From Pantoea rodasii (lineage in GTDB: Bacteria > Pseudomonadota > Gammaproteobacteria > Enterobacterales > Enterobacteriaceae), in assembly GCF_002095465.1 (NCBI RefSeq), contig NZ_MLFP01000007.1, forward strand, positions 148,251 through 212,250: 64,000 nt of DNA. Reading direction: 5' to 3'. The notes under the pieces were generated by a model, which worked only from the letters and a program-made list of their open reading frames with translations, was not told where the DNA came from and searched no databases. This document shows positions 19,449-27,772 of the stretch, in pieces. Each line of letters begins with the position of its first letter. Position 1 is the first letter of the stretch. A program made the translations under genes and the position numbers.

Positions 19449-20945
19449 ATGATGGCGCCGATCAATTTCAAAAATAAGATCAGTTTCACCCGACCTTATA
19501 CCAGCCGCAAAGATCCCGAGGGCGAATACTTTATTACCCGCCACTTTGAGAGTGACCGTGGGCGCATCATCAATTCTGCTGCTATTCGCCGTTTGCAACA
19601 AAAGACGCAGGTGTTTCCGCTGGAGCGCAATGCTGCGGTGCGTTCGCGTCTGACGCATTCGCTGGAAGTGCAGCAAACCGGGCGCTATATCACCAAAGAG
19701 ATCCTGCAAAACCTGAAAACGCAGGGCGGTGGGCTGGCGAATTACGGACTGGATGAGTTTGAAGGTGCGTTTGAGAGCCTGATTGAGATGGCCTGCCTGC
19801 TGCATGATGTGGGTAATCCGCCGTTTGGCCACTTTGGTGAAGCCGCGATTAATGACTGGTTTGACGACAATCTGCCTCTTGAGCTGGTGGACCCGCTGGT
19901 GGCGGGCGTGGCCGATGAACATCAGCGCGCGGATTTTGACCAGCTAAATGCAATGATTCGTCAGGATTTGTGCCACTTTGAGGGCAACGCGCAGGCGATT
20001 CGTCTCGTACATACACTGCTGCAGCTCAATCTCAGCTATGCGCAGGTCGCCTGTATTTTAAAATACACCGCACCGGCGTGGTGGCAGGGCGATAAGCCGG
20101 AAGCGTTTAGCGTGTTGATGAAGAAGCCGGGCTTTTATTTGTCCGAGCGCGAATATGTGGCTGACTTACGGGCCGCCACCGATATTAAAGAACATCACCG
20201 TTATCCACTCACCTGGATTATGGAAGCCGCCGACGATATTTCTTACTGTATTGCTGATTTAGATGATGCCGTCGAAAAAGATATTTTCGATGTCGAAACC
20301 TTGTATAAATATTTGCTCCAGGCTTGGGGGGCGGTAAACAGTGGCGATGCATTTAGCCGCACGGTGGGCGAGGCCTGGAAAGAGGCCAATCAGAAAAAAC
20401 GTCGCAGTGTTAGCGACCAATTTTTCATGTCGCTTCGGGTTAACGTACAAAATGTGTTAGTCAGCCATGCTGTGCGCCGTTTTGTCGATAACCTTCCGGC
20501 TATTTTCGAAGGAAACTTCAATCACGCACTGCTGGAAGATGACGGTGAAGAAGGCCGTTTATTGAAATTATTTAAAACCGTGGCGCGACAGCGGGTATTT
20601 AACCATCCTGAAGTTGAACAGCTGGAATTACAGGGTTATCGGGTGATAAAAGGCCTGCTGGAAATCTATCAGTCGTTGATGTTGTTGGATTATGAGCAGT
20701 TTACCAGCCTGATGAACGACGATTTCTTACCGCAACATCCGATTGAAACCCGACTGTTTCATAAGCTTTCAGGAAAACATCGCAAAGCCTATCAACAGCA
20801 GACGCGCTCATTAATTGTCGAGCATAAATATCAGCGTTTGTTGTGGGAACGTTATTATCGTTCACGGCTGATTCAGGACTATATCAGCGGTATGACAGAC
20901 AATTACGCCTGGGATGAGTATCGCCGTTTAATGGCCGTGGAATAA
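19449..20945 (+). CDS. dgt: Deoxyguanosinetriphosphate triphosphohydrolase
   Basis: Dgt cleaves dGTP to deoxyguanosine and triphosphate, helping control the dNTP pool. The 498-residue protein is an HD-domain enzyme: [12 protein letters not shown] supplies the first metal histidine, [23 protein letters not shown] the HD pair, and [22 protein letters not shown] the later aspartate. It ends in [13 protein letters not shown], as in E. coli. A stretch after residue 145 differs from E. coli ([20 protein letters not shown]). ATG ATG at 19449/19452 follows AAGGGG. degP follows after a 136-base gap with its own promoter. Confidence 0.95.
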   Translation: MMAPINFKNKISFTRPYTSRKDPEGEYFITRHFESDRGRIINSAAIRRLQQKTQVFPLERNAAVRSRLTHSLEVQQTGRYITKEILQNLKTQGGGLANYGLDEFEGAFESLIEMACLLHDVGNPPFGHFGEAAINDWFDDNLPLELVDPLVAGVADEHQRADFDQLNAMIRQDLCHFEGNAQAIRLVHTLLQLNLSYAQVACILKYTAPAWWQGDKPEAFSVLMKKPGFYLSEREYVADLRAATDIKEHHRYPLTWIMEAADDISYCIADLDDAVEKDIFDVETLYKYLLQAWGAVNSGDAFSRTVGEAWKEANQKKRRSVSDQFFMSLRVNVQNVLVSHAVRRFVDNLPAIFEGNFNHALLEDDGEEGRLLKLFKTVARQRVFNHPEVEQLELQGYRVIKGLLEIYQSLMLLDYEQFTSLMNDDFLPQHPIETRLFHKLSGKHRKAYQQQTRSLIVEHKYQRLLWERYYRSRLIQDYISGMTDNYAWDEYRRLMAVE

Positions 20946-21000
20946 GGTGAGAATTGTAAAGATGAAGAATAAATTTTTACCTTTGACCAAAACTTTAGTA

Positions 21001-21028
21001 GGAACTTCGCGCTAAAAACTTAATCTCA
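21001..21028 (+). promoter_or_regulatory. SigmaE-type promoter of degP
   Basis: GGAACTT (21001-21007) and TCTCA (21024-21028) are separated by 16 bases, the sigmaE spacing. The intervening and flanking bases resemble the known E. coli degP sigmaE promoter, including GAACTTC.GGCTA-like sequence and the downstream CACAGCAAT. A partial CpxR-like GTAAA lies upstream near 20956. Envelope stress control is therefore expected. Confidence 0.85.
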
Positions 21029-21081
21029 TCATCACGACCACAGCAATGGTCTGGCCGTAAATCTTAGAGAGACACAGACAA

Positions 21082-22526
21082 ATGAAAAAAAGCACATTAA
21101 TGTTAAGTGCACTGGCGCTTAGTCTGGGCATGGCAATGAGCCCTGTGAGTTTCGCGGCGGAAAGTGCTTCCTCCTCGAGCCAACAGTTGCCAAGCCTGGC
21201 ACCGATGCTGGAAAAAGTCATGCCTTCCGTGGTGAGTATTAGCGTTGAAGGCAGCACCACGGTGAAAACCCCGCGCATGCCGCAGCAGTTCCAGCAATTC
21301 TTTGGTGATAATTCACCTTTCTGCCAGGACGGATCGCCTTTCCAAAGCTCGCCAATGTGCCAGAGCGGCGGTGAGGGAAGCCAGGGCGGTGACAGCGGCG
21401 GAGCCAACACTCAGCAGCAAAAATTCCGCGCGCTGGGTTCAGGTGTGGTGATCAATGCTGATAAAGGCTATGTGGTTACCAACAATCACGTGGTGGACAA
21501 CGCCACTAAAATTCAGGTGCAGCTGAGCGATGGCCGTCGCTATGACGCCAAAGTGATCGGCAAAGATCCGCAGTCTGATATCGCGCTGATTCAGCTGCAG
21601 GACGCGAAAACCTGACGGCGATTAAGATCGCCGACTCTGACGACCTGCGTGTAGGTGATTATACCGTTGCGATCGGTAACCCTTACGGACTCGGCGAAAC
21701 GGTGACCTCCGGTATCGTTTCTGCACTGGGACGTAGTGGTCTCAACGTTGAAAATTACGAAAACTTTATTCAGACCGACGCCGCGATTAACCGCGGTAAC
21801 TCCGGTGGTGCGCTGGTGAACCTGAACGGTGAACTGATCGGCATCAACACGGCGATTCTGGCGCCAGACGGCGGCAATATCGGCATCGGCTTTGCGATCC
21901 CGAGTGCGATGGTGAAAAACCTGACGGCGCAGATGATCGAGTTTGGCCAGGTGAAACGCGGTGAGCTGGGTATTATGGGCACCGAGTTAAACTCTGAACT
22001 GGCGAAAGCGATGAAAGTCGATGCCCAGCGCGGTGCCTTTGTCAGCCAGGTTCTGCCGAATTCGGCAGCGGCAAAAGCGGGCGTGAAAGCCGGTGATGTT
22101 GTGGTGTCGATGAACGGTAAACCGTTGACCAGCTTTGCGGCGTTGCGTGCTGAAGTGGGTTCACTGCCGGTCGGCACTAAACTGCAGTTGGGTCTGTTGC
22201 GTGATGGCAAGCCGGTGAATATCACGGTTGAGTTGCAACAGAGCACGCAGGAAAAAGTGCAGTCCGCCACTATCTACACTGGCATTGAAGGAGCCGACCT
22301 GAGCAATATCGACAGCAATGGCCAGAAAGGCGTGCGTGTGGATAATGTGAAAGCGGGCAGTGCAGCGGCGAGGATTGGTCTGAAGAAAGGTGACGTGATT
22401 CTGGGCGTCAACCAACAGGCTATCGCTAATCTCGGTGAACTGCGCAAAATCCTTGATACTAAACCGTCCGTGCTGGCACTGAACGTGCAACGCGGAGACA
22501 GCAGCCTCTACCTGCTGATGCAGTAA
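21082..22526 (+). CDS. degP: Periplasmic serine endoprotease DegP, frameshifted
   Basis: DegP (HtrA) is the periplasmic protease-chaperone that clears misfolded envelope proteins. It has a signal peptide (1-26, ending SFA), a trypsin-like domain with His136 in TNNHVVDN, Asp166 in QSDIALIQL and Ser241 in [10 protein letters not shown], and two PDZ domains (about residues 285-370 and 395-475). An N-terminal LA loop rich in S, G and Q (about 65-115) is typical. The frame breaks at 21607-21610, where four A should be five: the correct reading is [14 protein letters not shown]. With the base restored it has 481 residues, the full family length, so the break is probably an artefact. Confidence 0.95.
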
Positions 22527-22542
22527 AGTCATCTGATGATGT

Positions 22543-22575
22543 CAACAGGCGAGCTTCGGCTCGCCTGTTTTGTTT
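22543..22575 (+). terminator. Rho-independent terminator after degP
   Basis: A strong GC stem AACAGGCGAGC/GCTCGCCTGTT with a TTCG loop is followed by TTGTTTTTG. It begins 17 bases after the degP stop. Confidence 0.9.
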
Positions 22576-22631
22576 TTGTCATGCGCGGCTGCGCCACTCG
22601 CTAGCATCAGCACCCTTTTAAGGTGGTCCAA

Positions 22632-22711
22632 ATTGTGCAGCTGCCGGTTTCGCAATGTGACGTCCACCGCAATTCCCGCATTCTCCATCCGGCTATGTGC
22701 AGTTGCACAAT
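22632..22711 (+). promoter_or_regulatory. Candidate operator palindromes upstream of cdaR
   Basis: TGTGCA-GT-TGCACA at 22696-22709 is a perfect two-arm palindrome. Part of it is repeated in inverted orientation upstream (ATTGTGCAGCTG at 22632-22643 against CAGTTGCACAAT at 22700-22711). The position, 60 bases before cdaR, suits an autoregulatory site, but no CdaR consensus is known to me to confirm it. Confidence 0.4.
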
Positions 22712-22768
22712 GCCAGGCGTGCGTGGGATGCGTATTCTGTCAATTCGTCTCTTTCTCTGGAGTGATTG

Positions 22769-23926
22769 ATGGCCACCTATCATCTCGATGCGCGACTGGC
22801 TCAGGATATTGTTGCCCGCACCATGCAAATTATTGACAGTAATGTCAACGTGATGGATGCGCGCGGCCGCATTATCGGCAGCGGTGATCGTGAGCGTATT
22901 GGCGAATTGCACGAAGGTGCGCTGTTGGTGTTGTCGCAGGGAAGAGTGGTGGATATCGATGAAGCCGTGGCAAAACACTTGCACGGCGTGCGGCCAGGCA
23001 TCAACTTGCCGTTGCGTATTGATGGTGAAATCGTGGGTGTTATCGGCCTGACCGGTCAACCTACGGCACTGCGTCACTACGGTGAACTGGTGTGTATGAC
23101 GGCGGAAATGATGCTGGAGCAGGCACGGCTGCTGCACATGCTGGCGCAGGACAGTCGTCTGCGCGAGGAGTTGGTGTTGAACCTGATCCGCAGCGATACG
23201 CTTTCACCCGCGCTGAGCGAATGGGCGCAGCGCCTGGGCATCGATCTTAATCAACCGCGCGTGGTGGCGGTGGTGGAAGTGGACAGTGGCCAGCTTGGCG
23301 TTGACAGCGCCATGTCGGAACTCCAGCAGTTGCAAACGCTACTGACCACGCCGGATCGTGACAACCTGATTGCCATCGTCTCACTCACTGAAATGGTGGT
23401 CTTAAAGCCAGCGCTCAACGCCCATGGCCGTTACGATCAGGACGATCACCGCCGTCGTGTCGATCAACTGTTACAACGCATGAAAGAGAGTGGTCAGGTA
23501 CGCATGCGCATCGCGCTCGGCAATTTCTTTACCGGCCCCGGCAGTATTGCCCGTTCCTATCGTACGGCGCGCACCACCATGATGGTGGGCAAACAGCGTA
23601 TGCCTGAACAGCGCAGCTTCTTCTATCAGGATCTGGTGTTGCCCGTGCTGCTGGACAGTTTGCGCGGAGGCTGGCAAGCCAATGAGCTGGCGCGTCCGCT
23701 GGCGAAACTGAAAGCCAATGATAATAATGGTTTATTGCGCCGCACGCTGGTGGCGTGGTTCAGCCATAACGTCCAGCCGAGCGCCACGGCGCGCGCGCTG
23801 TTTATCCATCGTAATACCCTGGAGTATCGCCTTAACCGCATCTCCGAACTCACCGGATTAAATTTGGGTAATTTTGACGATCGTCTGCTGCTGTATGTGG
23901 CGTTGCAACTGGACGAACAGAGCTAA
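22769..23926 (+). CDS. cdaR: Carbohydrate diacid regulator CdaR
   Basis: CdaR (SdaR) is a transcription activator that senses D-glucarate, galactarate and glycerate and turns on their catabolic genes. The 385-residue protein has an N-terminal diacid-recognition domain (INVMDARGRIIGSGDRERIGELHEGA-like, here with NVNVMDARGR), a GGDEF-like middle part, and a C-terminal PucR-type helix-turn-helix (FIHRNTLEYRLNRISELTGLNLGNFDDRLLL). ATG 22769 gives MATYHLDARLAQDIVARTMQ; a TTG one codon upstream is less likely. The target operons gudPXD and garPLRK are not in this window. The downstream alginate-lyase-like gene follows on the same strand after 25 bases. Confidence 0.96.
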   Translation: MATYHLDARLAQDIVARTMQIIDSNVNVMDARGRIIGSGDRERIGELHEGALLVLSQGRVVDIDEAVAKHLHGVRPGINLPLRIDGEIVGVIGLTGQPTALRHYGELVCMTAEMMLEQARLLHMLAQDSRLREELVLNLIRSDTLSPALSEWAQRLGIDLNQPRVVAVVEVDSGQLGVDSAMSELQQLQTLLTTPDRDNLIAIVSLTEMVVLKPALNAHGRYDQDDHRRRVDQLLQRMKESGQVRMRIALGNFFTGPGSIARSYRTARTTMMVGKQRMPEQRSFFYQDLVLPVLLDSLRGGWQANELARPLAKLKANDNNGLLRRTLVAWFSHNVQPSATARALFIHRNTLEYRLNRISELTGLNLGNFDDRLLLYVALQLDEQS

Positions 23927-23951
23927 TCATTGTTGTAAGTGGGAGAGGAAG

Positions 23952-25223
23952 ATGTTGCCATTGAAAGTGCGCATTGCCGGGCTACTGGTTGGTTTGATGA
24001 TGACGGCGGCCTGCCATGCTCAACTCCCCGCGCTGGCATTTTTATCCCGTGAGGCGATGCAGCAGACACGAGCAGCGCTGGAGAGTCATCAGGCTGCGCC
24101 ACAGACCGTGCAGGCCTGGCAGCAACTCAAACAGGCAGCTGACCGTGCACTCAAGCAGCCAAATCCCAGCGTGATTCAGAAAGGTATATTACCGCCCAGC
24201 GGTTCGCGCCATGATTACCTCAGCCTGAGCGCCTACTGGTGGCCGGATCCTGAGAAGGCCGATGGCTTGCCATGGGTGCGTCGCGATGGCGAGGTCAATC
24301 CAGCGAGTAAGAACAATCAAAGTGACGGTGTGCGTCTGGCGCGTTTTACCGCTGATGTGCAGGCGCTCACCCTCGCCTGGTATTTTTCCGGCGAGGCGCG
24401 TTATGCGACGAAAGCCCAATCGATGATACGCACCTGGTTTATCGACCCAGCAACGCGCATGAATCCCAACCTTAACTTTGCCCAGGGCGTGCCGGGCAGA
24501 GCGCAGGGGCGTCACACCGGGGTGCTGGATGGGCGCTATTTTTCCACTCGCGTGGTAGATGCACTGCGACTATTGCAAGATTCGCCGGGCTGGCGGCAAC
24601 AGGATCAGGTCGCACTGCAGGCCTGGTTCAGCGATTATCTCGACTGGCTGCAAAACAACACGCTGGCTCAAGGCGAGCGTGATGCGCCCAATAACCACGG
24701 CAGTTGGTACGCGGCGCAAGTGGCTGGAATTACCTGGTACCTGCATCAGCCTGCAGTGATTAAACAGATGACCGCATTAGCCCAGAATAAAATCGATGGG
24801 CAAATTCGTGCGGACGGAACCCAGCCGCTGGAATTGGCACGCACGCGATCGTTCCATTACAGCTATTTCAATTTGCAGGCACTGACGAGCGTCGCGCAAC
24901 TGGCGCAGCGGAGCGGGGCAGGCGATCTCTGGCATTATCAGCAGCAAGGCGGTTCGTTGCTGAGTGCGCTGGATTATATGGCACCTTTCAGCGATGACGA
25001 TAAACGCTGGCCATGGAAAAACCGCGATCGTATTAGCGTGCGCTTGATTCCGCTACTCTCGCTCGCGGACAGCAGCCTGAACAGCGGCCGTTATCAGCGA
25101 TGGATTGAGCGCGCGACCGAAACGCAGTCGGCGTTCAATATCAGCGCAGCAGAAGCGCGAGGTGCGGAAAGAGAAGCGCTGCGTGATATGTGGTTGTTGT
25201 CGCGGCCAGCCACGCATCAGTGA
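23952..25223 (+). CDS. Alginate lyase family protein (putative polyuronate lyase)
   Basis: This 423-residue protein has a signal peptide (cleavage probably after ACHA, near residue 23) and belongs to the all-alpha alginate lyase fold (Pfam Alginate_lyase, PL5-like). Supporting motifs are SAYWWPDP near residue 97, the conserved NNHGSWY at 247-253 (His249 as a likely catalytic residue) and RSFHYSYFNLQAL at 299-311. A periplasmic enzyme cleaving a uronate-containing polysaccharide is expected, but the substrate cannot be read from sequence and need not be alginate. The start at 23952 follows GGGAGAGGAAG, an excellent ribosome site. It lies 25 bases after cdaR, suggesting co-transcription with this sugar-acid regulator. 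It faces a GntR/FCD regulator gene. This pair is absent from the E. coli locus. Confidence 0.85.
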   Translation: MLPLKVRIAGLLVGLMMTAACHAQLPALAFLSREAMQQTRAALESHQAAPQTVQAWQQLKQAADRALKQPNPSVIQKGILPPSGSRHDYLSLSAYWWPDPEKADGLPWVRRDGEVNPASKNNQSDGVRLARFTADVQALTLAWYFSGEARYATKAQSMIRTWFIDPATRMNPNLNFAQGVPGRAQGRHTGVLDGRYFSTRVVDALRLLQDSPGWRQQDQVALQAWFSDYLDWLQNNTLAQGERDAPNNHGSWYAAQVAGITWYLHQPAVIKQMTALAQNKIDGQIRADGTQPLELARTRSFHYSYFNLQALTSVAQLAQRSGAGDLWHYQQQGGSLLSALDYMAPFSDDDKRWPWKNRDRISVRLIPLLSLADSSLNSGRYQRWIERATETQSAFNISAAEARGAEREALRDMWLLSRPATHQ

Positions 25224-25231
25224 TAGGAAGG

Positions 25232-25935
25232 TTACAACCGAGGCTGCGTGCTGTTAAGCATTAAACCCATCGACGCCTTGTGGGCCGCATCGGCATCGCC
25301 GAGCATGATCGCTTCATAAATCTTGCGATGCTCGTCCAAAAAATATCCTGCGCGCTGGAGGGCCAGGTGAAGAAGCACTTAAAGATGGTTTCCAGCAAAT
25401 TACCAAACGGGATGTAAAAACAGTTGTCTGTGGAGTGAAAAATCAGGCGATGAAAGGCGCTATCCACTTCCAGCCAGCGAGCTAGATCGAAGGAACTCGC
25501 GGCGCAAACGGCGATCATTTCGCGGAATAAGACAGAAAGTTCAGTGCGCTGTGCCTGAGTGGCATGTAACGCAGCCAGTTTAGCGGCCTGCGGTTCAATG
25601 GCTTCTCGGAATGCCAGAAACTGTTGATACATCTCTGCCGTTGATTCGATGCCCTTCATCCATTCCAGCAGCTGTACATCAAGCAGATTCCAGTACGTGC
25701 GGTCGCGAACATGCGTGCCGAGTTTGGGGCGCGATTCTAATAATCCTTTCGAAGATAACAACTTGAGTGCTTCACGTACGGCAGTTCGGCTGACGCCAAA
25801 GAGGCTGCACAGCTCGACTTCGCTGGGCAGAACGTCACCGGCCTTAAATGTGCCTGATAGAATTTTTTGCGCGAGGTCACCGGCGATATGAACATCCAGG
25901 CCGCGCTGTCCTGAGGTGATGGCTGCGAATTGCAT
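25232..25935 (-). CDS. GntR family regulator with FCD domain, frameshifted
   Basis: The protein starts MQFAAITSGQRGLDVHIAGDLAQKILSG and has an N-terminal winged helix (LPSEVELCSLFGVSRTAVREALKLLSSKGLLESRPKLGTHV) of the FadR subfamily, then an FCD ligand domain with metal-site-like residues (DSAFHRLIFHSTDN). FCD regulators typically bind sugar acids or other carboxylates. The frame breaks at 25338-25343, where six A (plus strand) should be seven: the corrected reading is AQDIFLDEHRKIYEAI, ending in LMLNSTQPRL at a stop at 25232-25234, 234 residues in all. It is convergent with the alginate-lyase gene, its 3' end eight bases away. Control of uronate or hexonate metabolism is inference. The break is probably an artefact. 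Confidence 0.85.
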
Positions 25936-26032
25936 GGCTTTAGTTATACCGGAAGTCAGACATAACCCGATACTAACCAGGGATTGTGAATACAGATAGG
26001 TGAAACAGGCCCAGATAAAACTGAATTAAGGC

Positions 26033-26057
26033 AAAAAAAGGCCAGCATAAGCTGGCC
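26033..26057 (-). terminator. Rho-independent terminator after yaeH
   Basis: On the minus strand the stem GGCCAGC/GCTGGCC with a TTAT loop is followed by seven T (plus-strand A run at 26033-26039). It lies 21 bases past the yaeH stop. Confidence 0.9.
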
Positions 26058-26077
26058 CTGGGAACGCGTGGGGGAAA

Positions 26078-26470
26078 TTAACGACCGTTGCGGGTCAGTT
26101 GATCCAGATCGGATTCAATTTCAGCGATCTTGTTCGACACCACGTTTTCCAGATGACGCAGATCCGCGAGGATTTTGCGTTTCAGATCGACTTCGACCTG
26201 GTCGCGCTGGCAAATCTGATCCAGTTCATCGATCACATAACGCAGGTTCGGGCTGATTTCCTGCACTTCTTTATAACCCTGGCTGGTGTGATCGGCGACG
26301 ACAGTTTTACGCTGACGCGGGTATTTAAATTTCACGCTTTTCGCGAAGAATTCACCTTTGTCTTTGCGGAAGTAGATTTTCAGGATGTCGTTGCTGGCTT
26401 CCTGGCGCAGGCTGTAACGGTCGATGTCTTCAGGAGAGCTGATACCTAAGCTTTTCAGGTTGTCGTACAT
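26078..26470 (-). CDS. yaeH: DUF3461 family protein YaeH
   Basis: A conserved enterobacterial protein of unknown function. The 130-residue product begins [34 protein letters not shown] and ends in a probable coiled coil ([43 protein letters not shown]). The start at 26470 follows the family; the open frame upstream to 26548 lacks support. It has its own terminator. In E. coli it lies between cdaR and yaeI-dapD; yaeI is absent here. Confidence 0.92.
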   Translation of the reverse strand: MYDNLKSLGISSPEDIDRYSLRQEASNDILKIYFRKDKGEFFAKSVKFKYPRQRKTVVADHTSQGYKEVQEISPNLRYVIDELDQICQRDQVEVDLKRKILADLRHLENVVSNKIAEIESDLDQLTRNGR

Positions 26471-26713
26471 AGCGTTTATATTCCATCTTAGAGTGGGTGA
26501 GCGCGCAGGACTATCATCATCATTCGGGATGCAGCAGAAACGCAGCAACCGGAACGCTTACGGCATACTTAATCAACTGTAGACACAAAAACCGGGATGA
26601 ACAGTGCGCGACCGGAGTTAACTGGCGCGGATTATGAACTGTTTGAAAAATAAACGCACCAGTTAATTCGCGGCGCGAAGCAGGTAGTTGAGATTGGACT
26701 GTAAAGAAATGAT

Positions 26714-26735
26714 TACGGGCCTGATTACAGGCCCG
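26714..26735 (-). terminator. Terminator hairpin after dapD
   Basis: A nine-base-pair stem ACGGGCCTG/CAGGCCCGT with a four-base loop lies 30 bases beyond the dapD stop. On the minus strand it is followed by AATCATTTCTTT, a weak U tract. Confidence 0.7.
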
Positions 26736-26764
26736 TTGGCAGGGGTTTTCGACGAAACGATGAT

Positions 26765-27589
26765 TTAGTCGATGGTGCGCAGCAGTTCGTTAATACCGGT
26801 TTTTGCCAGAGTTTTGGCGTCAACTTTCTTCACGATCACGGCACAGTACAGGCTGTAGCTGCCATCTTTAGACGGCAGGTTACCTGAAACCACCACAGAA
26901 CCCGCTGGGACGCGGCCGTAATGCACTTCGCCCGTTTCACGGTCATAAATTTTGGTGCTCTGACCGATGTAGACGCCCATTGAGATCACAGAACCTTCTT
27001 CAACGATCACGCCTTCCACGATTTCAGAACGCGCGCCGATGAAGCAGTTGTCTTCGATGATGGTCGGGTTGGCCTGCAGTGGCTCCAGAACGCCGCCAAT
27101 GCCAACGCCGCCAGACAGGTGGACGTTTTTACCAATCTGCGCACAAGAGCCCACGGTGGCCCAGGTATCGACCATGGTGCCTTCATCAACGAAAGCGCCG
27201 ATGTTGACGTAAGAAGGCATCAGCACGGTGTTACGCGCAATGAAGGCGCCCTGACGCACGGCTGCGGGTGGCACAACGCGGAAACCGGCATTTTTGAAGC
27301 GAGCTTCATCCCAGTTAGCGAACTTCATTGGCACTTTGTCGTAGAAGCGCGTTTCTGCGCCTTCAATTACCTGGTTGTCATTGATGCGGAACGACAGCAG
27401 CACTGCTTTCTTCAGCCACTGATGCGTTACCCACTCTCCGTTGATCTTTTCAGAAACGCGCAGTTCACCGCTGTCCAGCAGGCCAATCACCTGTTCGATG
27501 GCTTCACGGGTCGCGCTGTCTACGCTGGCTGGCGTGATCTCGGCGCGGCGCTCAAAGGCAGATTCAATAACGCTCTGTAACTGTTGCAT
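26765..27589 (-). CDS. dapD: 2,3,4,5-tetrahydropyridine-2,6-dicarboxylate N-succinyltransferase
   Basis: DapD succinylates tetrahydrodipicolinate in the lysine and diaminopimelate pathway, so it supplies peptidoglycan cross-links as well as lysine. The 274-residue protein has the family length. A left-handed beta-helix is visible from the hexapeptide pattern around residues 105-225 ([45 protein letters not shown]). ATG 27589 begins [15 protein letters not shown]. An ERIC element lies between it and glnD, the gene upstream on the same strand. Confidence 0.98.
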   Translation of the reverse strand: MQQLQSVIESAFERRAEITPASVDSATREAIEQVIGLLDSGELRVSEKINGEWVTHQWLKKAVLLSFRINDNQVIEGAETRFYDKVPMKFANWDEARFKNAGFRVVPPAAVRQGAFIARNTVLMPSYVNIGAFVDEGTMVDTWATVGSCAQIGKNVHLSGGVGIGGVLEPLQANPTIIEDNCFIGARSEIVEGVIVEEGSVISMGVYIGQSTKIYDRETGEVHYGRVPAGSVVVSGNLPSKDGSYSLYCAVIVKKVDAKTLAKTGINELLRTID

Positions 27590-27645
27590 AATAATTTCCT
27601 GAGTCTGTCATACGGGTCCAGCCTTTGCTGAACATGATTTAGGTG

Positions 27646-27772
27646 TCTACCCTAAATCATTCAGGTTGCAGGAAGGCGGCAACGCAGCGAATCCCTGGGA
27701 GCATACATCAGTATGTGACCGGGGTGAGCGAGGAAAGCCAACGCACCTGCAGCTTGAATGATGACGGGTAGA
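27646..27772. repeat. ERIC (IRU) element between glnD and dapD
   Basis: A 127-base imperfect palindrome with matching ends TCTACCC and GGGTAGA. The core carries the ERIC consensus, including CCTGGGAGCATAC and GTGACCGGGGTGAGCG. It ends one base before the glnD stop codon at 27773. ERIC elements are non-autonomous intergenic repeats of enterobacteria that are transcribed within the operon and can alter mRNA stability. Confidence 0.92.

Noticed and set aside
21600..21620. Programmed frameshift in degP
   Set aside because: No slippery heptamer with stimulatory structure typical of dnaX-like sites; the same kind of homopolymer slip occurs in eight other unrelated genes in the window.
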